Shown one piece after another: positions 17,387-28,730 of a stretch of DNA of 64,000 bases (position 1 is the stretch's first letter; every line of letters starts with the position of its first letter). Below the pieces are notes generated by a model. The model worked only from the letters and a program-made list of their open reading frames with translations, was not told the origin of the DNA and ran no database searches. A program made the translations under genes and the position numbers. The stretch is from the NCBI GenBank assembly GCA_949752745.1, contig OX457031.1, positions 22,989,642 through 23,053,641 on the forward strand. The letters are read 5' to 3'. Source of the DNA: Protula sp. h YS-2021 (taxonomy: Eukaryota > Annelida > Polychaeta > Sabellida > Serpulidae).

Positions 17387-19379
17387 CCCTACTCAACAAC
17401 CCGAATTGCTTCCGTTTCCATCAGTCCCATTTCAAGCCCACTAATGGAAAAAAGGAGTCTTCATTTAAATGGACCACTAAGATATACTTATTTGGACACA
17501 CCACATCTGGTACAAGTCTTTGTAAACAAAAGAATTTTCTATTACTTTTGTCGTCAGACTCTCTTGCAGTGCTAGTAAATTCAATTTTTCACCAAGGTCG
17601 CTTCCATTAGAAATTTACAGAATAAAGACAAGCCTTGAATGTGACGAAAAAGAGCACATATCTACGCACGCCAGAAAACTGTAGACAACATATGCGTATG
17701 AAATAAAAAACATTCAGACCCTAAAAATGAATAACCATGGCATATTCACTCCATCTTGTAGTAACTCGTTTAAAGATTATCATAAAACCATCAATTACTT
17801 TATTTAAAGACTATTCAGTAAATACATTCTCCCTATATTCTTCCAGATGCGAAAAGAAAAAAGGTTGAGAGAAGATGCAAATTACCCTAAATGGTATGCT
17901 TTTCGTCTATTGTATCGTGACAGTCCTTGAAAATATCTTAAGTTTTGCAGTGGCCTAAATCGTCCAAATCATACTAAGTGAAGAAAAGACCATGGCATGG
18001 AAAATTATATTCTGCAACATCACGCAACGCACTGACTCACCGAAATACTAAAAATATTCATATCACTACGTGTTTACTTTAAGATAATTTGGATTTTTTT
18101 CTTTTGTGATTTCTTTTATTACAATTCTCTTTAATTCGAATAGCCTTTATCAAATACACACACGTTGGTATATTGGGTATTAATGGGGCATCCATACTTC
18201 TGCCCTACAGGGGAAACGGATAGTGTAAATATCCCCCCAGATCTCGCTTTGAGTACAGTTTTTAAAATACCTAAGAGGAGTCCCCTCATTTTCAGAACTA
18301 ACACGGCAATTTAAATACAAATGCTGGCTTCCATGTTTTAGTTCTTTCAAGGCTTAAAACAAACAAACAAACAAACAAACAAACAACCCCTCAAAATCAA
18401 CAACAAAATGCTAATAATGTGAATAAAAGATTAATTGGGAGATTGGCGGCTTAGGTACATTTTTTGCCCAAGCGAGGGAAACGGTATTCGACGACGATAC
18501 TTTGCACACAGATATCCTTAACATAATTTTTTATGGAGTGTTTTCTTTCTTTTTTAAACCCCCTCCCCTCTACTCCCCACCACTACCAGCATCACCACAC
18601 CGTTTAGTGAAAAAATGTCTGGTACATCAGAGTTCATCACATAAAATCCCAATGACGGTGAAACAATCAACATGCAATGATTAAAGGAATATATTTCCCT
18701 AATTTTGAGAAAACAATGGTTTCAGTTAATCATAAAGACCAATATTTTATAAATAACATAGATATTTAGCTACAGCTTTGCAAGCAATACCCATATTATT
18801 TACGTAAGCGATATTAAGTGACCTTCATTTGCAAGTAAATTTATGTCAATGCCAATTTTCTTACACCTTGACCATAAATCGTGAACTAATTACAAAGTCA
18901 GCATAGCCCAGGGCCATAAATACGAGATAAAGGCAAAGATCAGCCAACAAAAAACAAAACAAAACAAAAAAACAACATCTACATGTTATTTAAGATTTTT
19001 TAAGGTTAATCCGTTTCTACAATAAACTATATTAAATAAGAGAAATTTGGCTAATAATAAAAAGACTAAATTTTTATGGCTGCGTTCTCTAAACATTAAA
19101 TGGAGCAGATAATGCCAAAATATTTATCAGGCCAGAAAAATAACTTTGATTCTGCTGTGACGGCCGGGTGTACTACAGAGTTTGAAAGTAAAAAAAAATC
19201 CCTGAAAGCAGAAAAAGTACTGATATTGGTCTTTCGGGAGGAAGAAATAATGTTTTGAGAAAAGAAGAAAGAAGAATCGGGTTGAGAAAGCAGACTATTT
19301 TTTCTATTTTACTTTGTGGCCTTTGTGAACTTGTGAGTAAAAAAAGGGATCTCTTGGCTTCAGGTTGTTCTGATGTTTG
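17387..19379. other. Gene-free stretch
   Basis: About 2 kb with no supportable gene. A short (CAAA)n tract lies at 18358-18386, and an A/C-rich AAAACAAAACAAAAC run near 18949-18973. The rest is unremarkable AT-rich DNA. Confidence 0.55.
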
Positions 19380-19380
19380 G

Positions 19381-19411
19381 GGAGGGGGGAGGGGTAGGGG
19401 TGGGCGGCGGG
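19381..19411 (+). other. Potential G-quadruplex
   Basis: Five guanine runs of three to six bases are separated by one-base loops (GGGGGGAGGGGTAGGGGTGGG), which meets the usual folding rule for an intramolecular quadruplex. No gene is adjacent, so a regulatory role is not indicated. Confidence 0.6.
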
Positions 19412-19945
19412 TTTTGCGATAAATGTTCTGGTGTGCCTCGTCTTGTTATCGTGCTTTTATTTGCGGATTTTGACATTGCATGCTTAAATATAAAAACAGC
19501 GTCAAGGTAGAACGGATTTCGTTGCATGAAGATTGCGATTTGACAATTACCACAAACTAAGTAATCTTGCCAAGAGAGTTGACAAGGCCACGCCTAATTC
19601 TGGTAACGCAAATGTCACACGAGCAATAATTGGAACTGTCTTAAGTTTCCTTTTGACATTCCTGCCCTTCTTGTATTTCTCAAATGTAACCCAGATTTAG
19701 AAACCGTTTTCAATCATTGGTCTGTGACTGTTGAGTTTGTCATTTTTCACTAGTTTTTTCCCCATGGTCGGGATTTTTATTGAGACGGGCAGAGGGGAGA
19801 GGGGGGTCAAATTCCAAAATCAAAGTCATTAAAATCACTCTAAATCTGTAACAGCCAACGAAAGGATGGAAAATGGGACCGTGATAATATTCAAGATCAT
19901 TAACCACCTAAAACAGAAAGTATGACAGTGGGGAGGGGTAAGGGC

Positions 19946-19960
19946 GGGGGGGGGGGGGGG
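19946..19960. repeat. Poly(G) tract, 15 bp
   Basis: An uninterrupted run of 15 guanines preceded by GGGGAGGGGTAAGGGC. One of seven runs of 11-15 G or C in the window, which stand out in otherwise AT-rich DNA. Confidence 0.95.
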
Positions 19961-20059
19961 TACTCAGCTGCACACTGGTTGCCATGCGTGTCCATGACTT
20001 TTTAAGGCGCCCTTTCAACAGGGTGTGCCAAGTTTGAAGTGATACCCCGTTTTTAATCA

Positions 20060-20225
20060 AACATGAGGTAGAGTTCCGAAAGAACACTGCTTTTATCGGA
20101 AACGTGTAGTACAGAATGAAAACACCCCCTTTTAACGAAAATGGCATTCCACGCGGACCGCGTCTGTCCACAAAATGTCCCCTCTTTTCCGCGCTTTGTT
20201 TAGACAATCATGGTGACACATGTGA
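20060..20225. repeat. Low-copy interspersed repeat, copy 1
   Basis: This segment aligns in the same orientation with 26640-26790. Shared landmarks are GTTC(C/T)GAAAGAAC, CCCCTTTT followed by AACGAAA(A/T)TGGCA, GGACCGCGTCTG and ATGGT(G/A)ACACAT. A minus-strand 99-codon frame covers it, but its only similarity is to the frame over the other copy, as expected for a repeat and not a gene. Probably a short transposon-derived repeat of unassigned family. Confidence 0.65.
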
Positions 20226-22862
20226 CCAAGTGATCACCGGCGAATCACGGGGAAACCAAGACTATTTTTCAGCAGTTCCGTCACATAACCTCATTCTGGG
20301 GGTCTTCTCTGTATAAATGTTTCATGCTAAAACTGATCATTTTTGATGACGAAGAGATCATAGTTTTCACAGATAATGTCTTGGATCTTTAATGATTAGT
20401 TAAGTTTAAGTAGAGGGTAGTTCAGTTGTATAAAAAAATACCTATTACGTAAATGTATCGCCCTTATCTAAAACACACGGCTTATTCTATCAAGAAATGG
20501 CCTAAAAAGATAAAGTTCTCATTTAGATGTGAGGAGAAATCCCAGACAGGGCATCATTAAGCTGAAAATTGGTAGTCCAGGGGGCGGGGGATAGGGGAGG
20601 GTTCACAGCCCCTAAGATACTGAGAGTTCTGCTGCCGTCACTAGTCCTTATTGTTTTGTGAACAAATAAACAGATCAGTTTAAGAAATTCAACACGACAC
20701 AATAATTCAGTTCCCGGAAAGACTTCTTGTGGAAATCAAATCAACACTGACTAGCTCCCCAGGTGTTTTATTTTCTCCAAATAGTCAACACATGTTTTTT
20801 ACGGGAAAACAAAGTTTTTCACACCAGCCTAAGCACCAGTGGCGGAACCATCTTTTGATTTGTTTGCGGATTAAAGAGTCTTCAAAAAGACACAGTGGGA
20901 TGGATCCCCTTTCGAAACTTTGTTTCTTTTGGCAGACCCAGGAACCCCTACGTGATTAGCCACATAACAACTAAAAACGAAAGAGCTATTTCTAGGGGTA
21001 ATTCTTTGATGGGCTACATAAAAAGTGGGTGGGGTTTGTGACTATACGTTAATATTACAGACCACTGCTGACGCCCTGAAATGTGCTCAGGGGAGAATGG
21101 AGTTGGGGGGAATGCGGTTAAACAGTCTCCGAGGCTCTAGGTGTGTCTAGTTTAATGCAGACTTGTCTTTTGAGATATTAACTGATGGGAGCTTATCCTT
21201 GTAGCAGGACATTTTAAGAAGTTGTCTTGAGAAGGAGTAACCATCCATACTGAGAATCTTAATGTGCTTTTGAACGCTAAAAACTGCTAAACTTTGCTTA
21301 ATTTTTGGCCGAAACGTAATTGTTGAGTGAATTCTCTTCCGGTTTTTACGCCCATGTGTAAAATATTTACATCTTTATTTTAAAATATTATTACGTTATC
21401 CAATAAAAGGGCGTGGGTGTGCAAAAAAAAAAAAAAAAATACCACAATCTGTTACCTAACAGGACTGATGTGGCTAATAGCGATGTCTAATCATGCGCAT
21501 GGAGCGCTTATTGAAAAACCACATCCACGCACTTCGCATTTATTTCCATAAAATATATTGAAATGATGAGTGATAGAGAGGAGGTACCTATCTCAATTTT
21601 CCCTAGAGCTAACATTGTGCTTGTCTATTTTTTATTGTAAGCTATTTTAAGGAGGGTCAAAAATATAAACAATGAAGACAACATGCTCACGTTGTCACAC
21701 TGGCTATATTAACTGAGCAATTCAAATTTAATGACAAAATTGTTGCCATAGAAACACTCATCTGTATAAAATTCCCACCGTAATTCAATGTGCATTTATT
21801 TATTTATTTATTTTTTTGCGAATATTTCCTTCAAGTTCTTTATGTTCTAAGGATTTAATAGTTCATACTTTATAGTTATCATCGTGCATTTTTCGATCTT
21901 TGATTATTACTTAATCCAAGAAATTTATTTATCTACTTATTTATCTACTTATTTGTGTAATGATGAAACATCTCTTCCAATAACTAGGGTATCTCTTGAA
22001 GTTATCCATTTTACAGAGGGTTTCAGCAGTTAAAACACACAGAATACAGACATCGAAAAAGAGATGGGAACTTTAATACCTTAATTTCCCACCTGTCTCA
22101 TTCAATACATATTATTTATCCGTATTATTTAACAAGACTATATCGATAATCAAGACTGTTCTTTTTTTTTATTAATTTAGTCATCATAAGATATTTGACC
22201 CCATATCTGTTTTTATTTCATCGAAAAAAAAAAAACAACGGTAGATCATCCATATCTCACTGAAATGTTTGAAGGTCATTCTGGGTGCTGGTTCGCAATC
22301 AGCAACGCTCCACTCTCCATGCCTGAGCGTGTCTTGTATGCTCTTTATGTCTTTGAGGAGATTGCCTTTTCTCATAAATTATTAATGTTCTAATTACCAA
22401 TCCAACACAGGTGTAAAATGTACGCAATAACTGCACCCTACATATGAGAATGCGCTGCTGTTATTCTGTGATCAAAAATACTATACACTTACCAAAAACA
22501 TGTAGAAAGCGGGCCCCCAGGTTTGGCAAATTTAATGCGCTTTTTTCTTGGAGCTTACACAGTATTTTCATAAGCATTTGAGAAATATCAAAGAATATAC
22601 ATATGTATATAAACCAGTGCCTATATTCACTGCGATCAATTTCACTTAAATTTTCAGCTCCTCTCTGTTTATTTTGTGTAAAACTGTAAACCATAACTAA
22701 TGGAGTTAAGAGATACTGATTTCGAATTTCAGAGATTGCAATTACACAACTGCATCGTAAATTTACTACAATAAATTCAAAATCACTCATCCGTGCTAGG
22801 CGATCTCATCTGTTTCATTCACCCAGATGAGACAACCATAGCTGAGGTCAATTCCCGGTGTA
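20226..22862. other. Gene-free stretch
   Basis: No gene supported. CAGTGGCGGAACCA near 20838 resembles the terminus of some DNA-transposon remnants, without a clear partner end. An A17 run lies near 21423, and short (TTTA)n tracts near 21788-21812 and 21930-21955. The minus-strand frames at 22184-22375, 22461-22790 and 22796-23011 show no recognisable domain. Confidence 0.45.
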
Positions 22863-22865
22863 ATG

Positions 22866-23374
22866 AAACGTTTTGACCCCCAAACAAATCCCGGTCGATT
22901 TCTTTTAAAACAAACAGACCCCCCCCCCCCTCCCCGTCGATTTGCTTTAGGAAAGCCCGCCATAACAAACAGACCTCCCCTATAATAAAATGACCCCCTC
23001 CAAATAATCATGTTTAAATATAAAATGGAAGTAAAAAAGGTACATATGGTTTTTAAATACTATTTTAAGCATTTTCTACCTCTTGATGTAGAAAATTATT
23101 ATTTTGAGCCTTTGAAATGCCATTATTGAGCTTGGACAGATTTTTTGGTGACTGTATGTTAGTGGTGTTGGAAGTGTTTTCGTGTTTGAAAATGTAGCTG
23201 TTAGTTGCTAAATAAATTGTTATTCATGGATATAGTTTTTATTTCAATTAAAGAACTAATAAGGTGGCCACATGTGGAAAGAAATAAAGAAATCAACAAA
23301 AAATAAGAGGGTTAAGCATTTCAGGGGGGGGGGGTCTGTTTGTTTTAAAACAAATCGACCGGGTCAAAACGTTT
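22866..23374. repeat. Separated inverted repeat ending in poly(C)/poly(G)
   Basis: The left arm 22866-22930 (AACGTTTTGACCC, GGTCGATTT, TTTTAAAACAAACAGACC, then C12) is the reverse complement of the right arm 23324-23374 (G11, TCTGTTTGTTTTAAAACAAA, TCGACC, GGGTCAAAACGTTT), apart from an 11-bp insertion in the left arm. The 390-bp interior is AT-rich and non-coding. This is the layout of a MITE-like or foldback element. Confidence 0.7.
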
Positions 23375-24159
23375 CCTTACAGCGGCTCAAAATCCCTGGC
23401 TGGATAATAAGCAGTACTTTTGGGATTACTGGACCAAAGCTGTTACCAAGTGATCTAGATAACAGAAATTTCAGTGTAGAGCCAGTACCGGGATGCACCT
23501 GTATTCTGGCATAAATCCAAATTTTACGTAAAACAGAAATTAGTGAAAAATAAAGCAAAACACTAAAATCGAGCTGAAAGCTAGCCCTTGGATGAATTCA
23601 TCTTTTATGAAAGAGTTATTTCTACTGAGTTACTACCCACACCCCCGAAGTCCTGCTTTCACAGGAAAATCTACCGCTTTGCAATGGTCTTATTAGTGAA
23701 CATTGCAGACGTTGAATTAAAACGAAGAATTCAGTATACACTACATTGATTTAAAACTGAATTTTAAAAAACGGTGGTGCCTCAGATTTCTGTAAATGTC
23801 ACAAATGTGTTCGGGATATGCACCCGATTCCTCCATTGCTTGGATATGAAAATCATCCATTCACTTCATTATGGGTGTAAACTTACGAAGCTAACACCTT
23901 AATCTATTACCAAGGCTTTTCTTGTAATTCCATTTCACTGGTCATATATTAGTTTGTAAAAATTGACGCCAAATAGATCATTTTCTTTTACTGGACTTAA
24001 GTTTTTTTTCGCAAGTTGTTTTGCAAATAGTTCTAAAAAATATTCATGGAAATCGACTTCGTACATAAGCTGCGGCACGGGATGAACCAAGGTTGGGTAC
24101 TCTGAGGAAGAAGGTGATCACACTACTACTGTTGTTGCCAAAATGGCCATTTTAGATTG

Positions 24160-24373
24160 CTATTGTCGCGACGTCTAACCATCTTCACTTTTCCCGATGT
24201 CTATACGACGTTGGACAATAGACGTTGCTTCGACTGCCAACATCTATCTGACATCGGAACGCAAACGTTGTTTCAACTTCCATGGACACTCAAAACCCGA
24301 CGTTTGTTTGACATTGATGGGACGTCAGGTGCGACGTCTATCCAACGTCGATCGAACGTCCATTGCTTACTGA
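24160..24373. mobile_element. CCAACGTC-rich short element, copy 1
   Basis: ACGTTG, GACGTC and CAACGTCGATCGAACGTC motifs recur on both strands across about 210 bp, including CAAAACCCGACGTT and GCGACGTCTATCCAACGT, and the segment ends in TTACTGAG. The same landmarks in the same order occur at 41266-41476. The 88-codon plus-strand frame across it is a by-product of the repeat. It is probably a non-autonomous DNA element of unassigned superfamily. Confidence 0.6.
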
Positions 24374-26639
24374 GAACATTTTCAAAGTCAATTTGTCGTT
24401 ATGCAAGATTGTTTCTGGGCTGAATTAGCACATATTTATTGTTCCTAACAGTATAATATATGACATAAAATATTATTCCAAAACACCCTTCCATTAAATT
24501 AGGGGGTGGGGGTGGGGTGTAAATTTCGTAATGGCGTTGCATGTAAAACATTGCACACAGATTTTTTCTTCATGGTTTACTTGATCAATAGTTTGGATGG
24601 TGTGTTAACATGTTAAATGTGTCAACTGGATGGAAACACCTTAAATTCAAAGGTGGTCATTTTCCAATGCTTCAAATGACAAAAAATGAAAAGCCCCCCC
24701 CCCCCCGCCTTCCCCAAAACATTAAAAAAATATTTTTCAATTATTGCATTTTCACTTTAAGTTTGAAGGTCATAATATTTTTTTCAAAAATTATCTCATA
24801 CAGAGGTATTGATGCAAAACGGAAAAGATTCTACTTTGCATGGGCAATGGCGGTGACACAGCCCAAAAACAGGAAGCCAATTTAAAAGTGAAAGATTTTT
24901 TGTACAAAGTTATGATTTAGTGGCCTCTGAGGCCTTAGCCGAAAGGAAAGTAAATGTTTTAGAACAATGCAGCAAGTCATTGTTTAGTCCTTGAAGCGTG
25001 AACACACAGTCAGTTGAATATCGATTTAAACCGGCTGGAAATATAAAAATTGAAAAATGACGTCATCGTGGCGTCATAAGTTAAAAAGTAGGCCGATGTC
25101 ATGTTCCATGCCAAAAGTAGTCTCACTACTTATTTTGCTCCAGAGCTGCAGATGCAACCGTTTTCGAAAGATTCCACAGAAAACGTCACGATGCCCATGA
25201 TGACGTCATATTAGACCATATGACTGACTCTGTTTGCGCAAAGTTTTAATTTCCTACTTCTAGCCGTCTCGCGGGATATGCGTGGTAACGATAAGGCAAC
25301 GAGCATTTTGGGTCTTTCAGTCATAAGTGTAAACAAAAATGGGCCATTTACAGCCATTGATACAGCAAATGATGATCCAATCACACAGTATTGCGTGAAT
25401 ACCGCTACATTACGATGCTCAATCACTCATGAAACAAATTATGGATAGTGGCCTGGGAACTGTCTTTCTGCATAAAGTGCTTTAAATGCTTCTTGTTTGT
25501 ACTGCAATATAACATCTTTCGATTAATGAGTTGGGCTACACGTTTAGACGTTTAGACAATACTGCTTTTTTTGTTCGACCTGGCTCTTACCTTCTGTTAT
25601 GCAAAGAATAGAACTGCTGCAGCATCAGAATATACAATAATATTTTTGAGAAACTGGCGGAATTAAAAAAGGTGACAAATAAAATTGATTTAATGCAAAG
25701 ACGCATGAAAAGCAAAAGGGCAAATAATAAAACGTTTTCTGGTATTAAGTAAGTATTAATATCAAAGTATTATTTTTTAAGCATTTCTTTGTATTAGTGT
25801 GTTTTATTTCTGTGAAAACAAAGGAAATGATTTCAATAAAGGAAGGAAATAGAAAGCAGAAAAAATCCCAAAAACTCCGCGCAACCCTCAAGATCCAAAC
25901 ATAAGACGTATTTGCAAACCAAGGACTGAAACGTGTTTTCGAAAACACAACCCCCAAAAAGTCTCCCCATTCTCGTTCCTTCTCAGACGTGCCCACCAAC
26001 AAATTCAAATAAAAAATACAACTGATATGTATTAACTAAAAAAATTAATCTGTAAGCCAAAATCCATTTCCAGATTTTTTATGTGTGTGTCTTTTCTGAA
26101 AATGAAGACAATTTGAAGATACGGGCGAATTTCACTTAAGTGAACTAACAAAGGTAGAAAATGTTATTTCAGCACTTGATATTACAGAATTTTAAACTGG
26201 CAGCGGCATGTTTTCCTGAAATCTGTTCTTGCTGTCTGGATATAGATCAGTGAGCTAACGCAGAATGCATTCTTGAAAGCCTCAGTAGCAGTGTGTGGTG
26301 CACAGGGCTTACAGGAAGACATAAAGCTCGTTAGCAAAATATCGCGATAAAATGTCCCAGTGAAATAACAGGTACCTGTGTAACTGAAATGTAACAAAGG
26401 TCCTTCATTTTGCAGAAAAATAGTTCCAAGATCATTATTGTGCTTAGTATACACTTCCCTTAAAAATCTTAAATTAAATCTAAATCTAATTTAAATTTGA
26501 TTTAAATATGTTATGTAAGAAAGACGTTTTGTCTAACGGCAATCTGCGAATCTTATAATAGCCTAATAGTATAATAGAATGACCTTAGAATAACCTTACA
26601 CTAACCTTAGAATAGCATCTTTTATCGTTGTTCTGAAAG
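24374..26639. other. Gene-free stretch
   Basis: No supportable gene. It holds a C13 run at 24694-24706 and two TGACGTCA palindromes at 25058 and 25201. Plus-strand and minus-strand frames of 70-90 codons here have no motifs. Confidence 0.5.
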
Positions 26640-26790
26640 AACCCCGTATTTGTGGTAAGCGCGGAGGACGCAATGGAACATACCCCTTTTCTTTCAACGA
26701 AATTGGCACTCTGCAAGGACCGCGTCTGATCTTGTCATTACCCAGCTTTGTCCACGATTTCAGGCACTTATGGTAACACATATGATATAA
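26640..26790. repeat. Low-copy interspersed repeat, copy 2
   Basis: This is the more diverged partner of the segment at 20060-20225, in the same orientation. It shares CCCCTTTT, CAACGAAATTGGCA, GGACCGCGTCTG and the ATGGTAACACAT end. No coding capacity is inferred. Confidence 0.6.
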
Positions 26791-27658
26791 AGTGCACCCC
26801 TTCCCCAGCTACTACCTTCTTTCTGTAAAGAGATCTCCCCATCCATATTTTAGATACTCAGTGGAGAGCCCGCCACTCAAATTTCTGTAAATGGTAATCT
26901 ACCCACGAGCAATTTTCTTGTAGGTGTTGGGAATGTGGTTGAGGCAATTTCATATTTTGTTTGTCAGCAAAAGCAACCAACGGGCATAGCGATACATTCC
27001 TGGATTGCCGAGACATATGCCAGATTGAAGGAAAGCATCAGGAGGCACTCACGTTATTTATATATTCGACAACCTTTCAATCACTTAATTATATATAAAA
27101 AACCTGTTAACACAGAGGGCTTGCAGCTCTTGCGTTGTGGGTTAGAGACCTGTTCTTAATAAGTAAGGAGTAAAGAAGTCAAGGAAAAACTTACTCTGCC
27201 GTCGTCTCTGTCATCACATAAAATAATGGTCCCGTGTGCCAGTTCCTGACCTTCATTACTAAAAAGAATGACCTGAGAAGTAAGTCATTATCACGAATAA
27301 AGTGAGGTAACAGCAAAGAAGGGCAGCATTAAGTTAATGATAAATTTAGTGGAACAACATAGTGCCCAATTATCGAGTTTTCCCACACCACTTCAAACTG
27401 TTTTACACATTGTTAAAATACCAGATAGTACAACCGAATGTACGTAAAGCCTGGAATATAAAACAAAAGAGACCGGCGTTTTGTGACTTTTCTGCAAAAT
27501 TGTTTCACGTAGGATTTCACAATTTTGTGCATGTTATTTTTTCATCGGGATTCAACTGGGATTTATTTTGCACTGATATTGCATAAAAATAAAAGAAAAA
27601 GTTTCTCCTTTAATTTGTTTCAAAGTAACTTTATAGCAATAAGTTAAAAATTAACTCT

Positions 27659-27728
27659 TATTCTTCTTCTTCTTCTTCTTCTTCTTCTTCTTCTTCTTCT
27701 TCTTCTCCTTCTTCTTCTTTTCTTCTTA

Positions 27729-27796
<68 letters not shown>

Positions 27797-27810
27797 TTTT
27801 ATTATTATTA
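27659..27810. repeat. Compound microsatellite (TTC)n-(ATT)n
   Basis: About 70 bp of TTC repeats with one TCC interruption is followed directly by about 80 bp of ATT repeats. The poly-leucine frame that starts inside it is an artefact of the trinucleotide. Confidence 0.97.
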
Positions 27811-28604
27811 CTTTTATCCTCTTTTCATCCCAACACCATGTCTTTACAAATCCGGCGAAGCGTCAAAAGCAAAACAAAGTTATTTTCCGGGACATAGCTT
27901 TCTTTCCAGCACTTGTCTTGATTAAAAAACTAATATTTTTATTCCCCTCCTTTAAGGTTAGTTTGAGTAAATGCGTCATTCAATCACTACCCATAGGCAT
28001 TGGAATTTGGGAACTTGCGTAGGATTTTAGAATTGTTTGCTCTGTTCTAGAATAATAGCCTAAGAAACAAAGACCCATCACATTTCAAAGCAATAGATTC
28101 AAAGTAACAAAATAAAAACGAGTTGTGAACATTGAGGAATAGTAATTAGACGGGTTTAATGGTCAGCAGAAAGTTAAATTTCTAGTATATAATTTGCCTT
28201 CTTTGTCATGTTGTCAATTTCTTTAGAACATGATCCCCAATAAAGTTCTTGTGAAAGATTAACATGCATACAATTGTGATATCCTAGATGAAAGAGTTCT
28301 GTAGAAAATCTGTTTAACAACCATATTTTGCAAACGTTTCAGCTGAAAGAACTTCAAATAATTCATAAGTGCCCAACTTACAGTCAAACATATATGTAGA
28401 TTGGTAGTTGATTATACATAGCTGGTTATCTAAACCTTGAAATTACAATGCATCTGTTTCTATCCTGTTAGAACACTGACTTTTACTTGCTATCCACAAG
28501 TGCCTTAAAAGATAATCACAGCCACACATTGCTCCAAGCATTAATCAGTTATGCGTGCCAGCATGTGGGCGCGCCAGAACTGCTCACATGGCCAGTGACG
28601 GCGA

Positions 28605-28631
28605 ATGATGATGATGATAATAATTTTAATA

Positions 28632-28728
<97 letters not shown>

Positions 28729-28730
28729 TT
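28605..28730. repeat. Compound microsatellite (GAT)n-(CTA)n-(TAA)n
   Basis: GATGATGATGATAATAAT leads into about 58 bp of CTA repeats and then about 40 bp of TAA repeats. The poly-threonine/poly-isoleucine frame is an artefact. On the minus strand the end reads as an (ATT)n tail, but I could not find a SINE body next to it. Confidence 0.95.

Noticed and set aside
19908..20207. 99-codon minus-strand frame
   Set aside because: Its only relative is the frame over the second copy of the same repeat at 26.6-26.8 kb, and it begins and ends in simple G/C-rich DNA.
20838..20960. hAT-like DNA transposon end (CAGTGGCGGAACCA)
   Set aside because: Only one end is recognisable; no matching inverted terminus or target duplication was found.
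27729..28022. Poly-leucine 97-codon frame
   Set aside because: Starts inside a trinucleotide microsatellite and has no domain after it.
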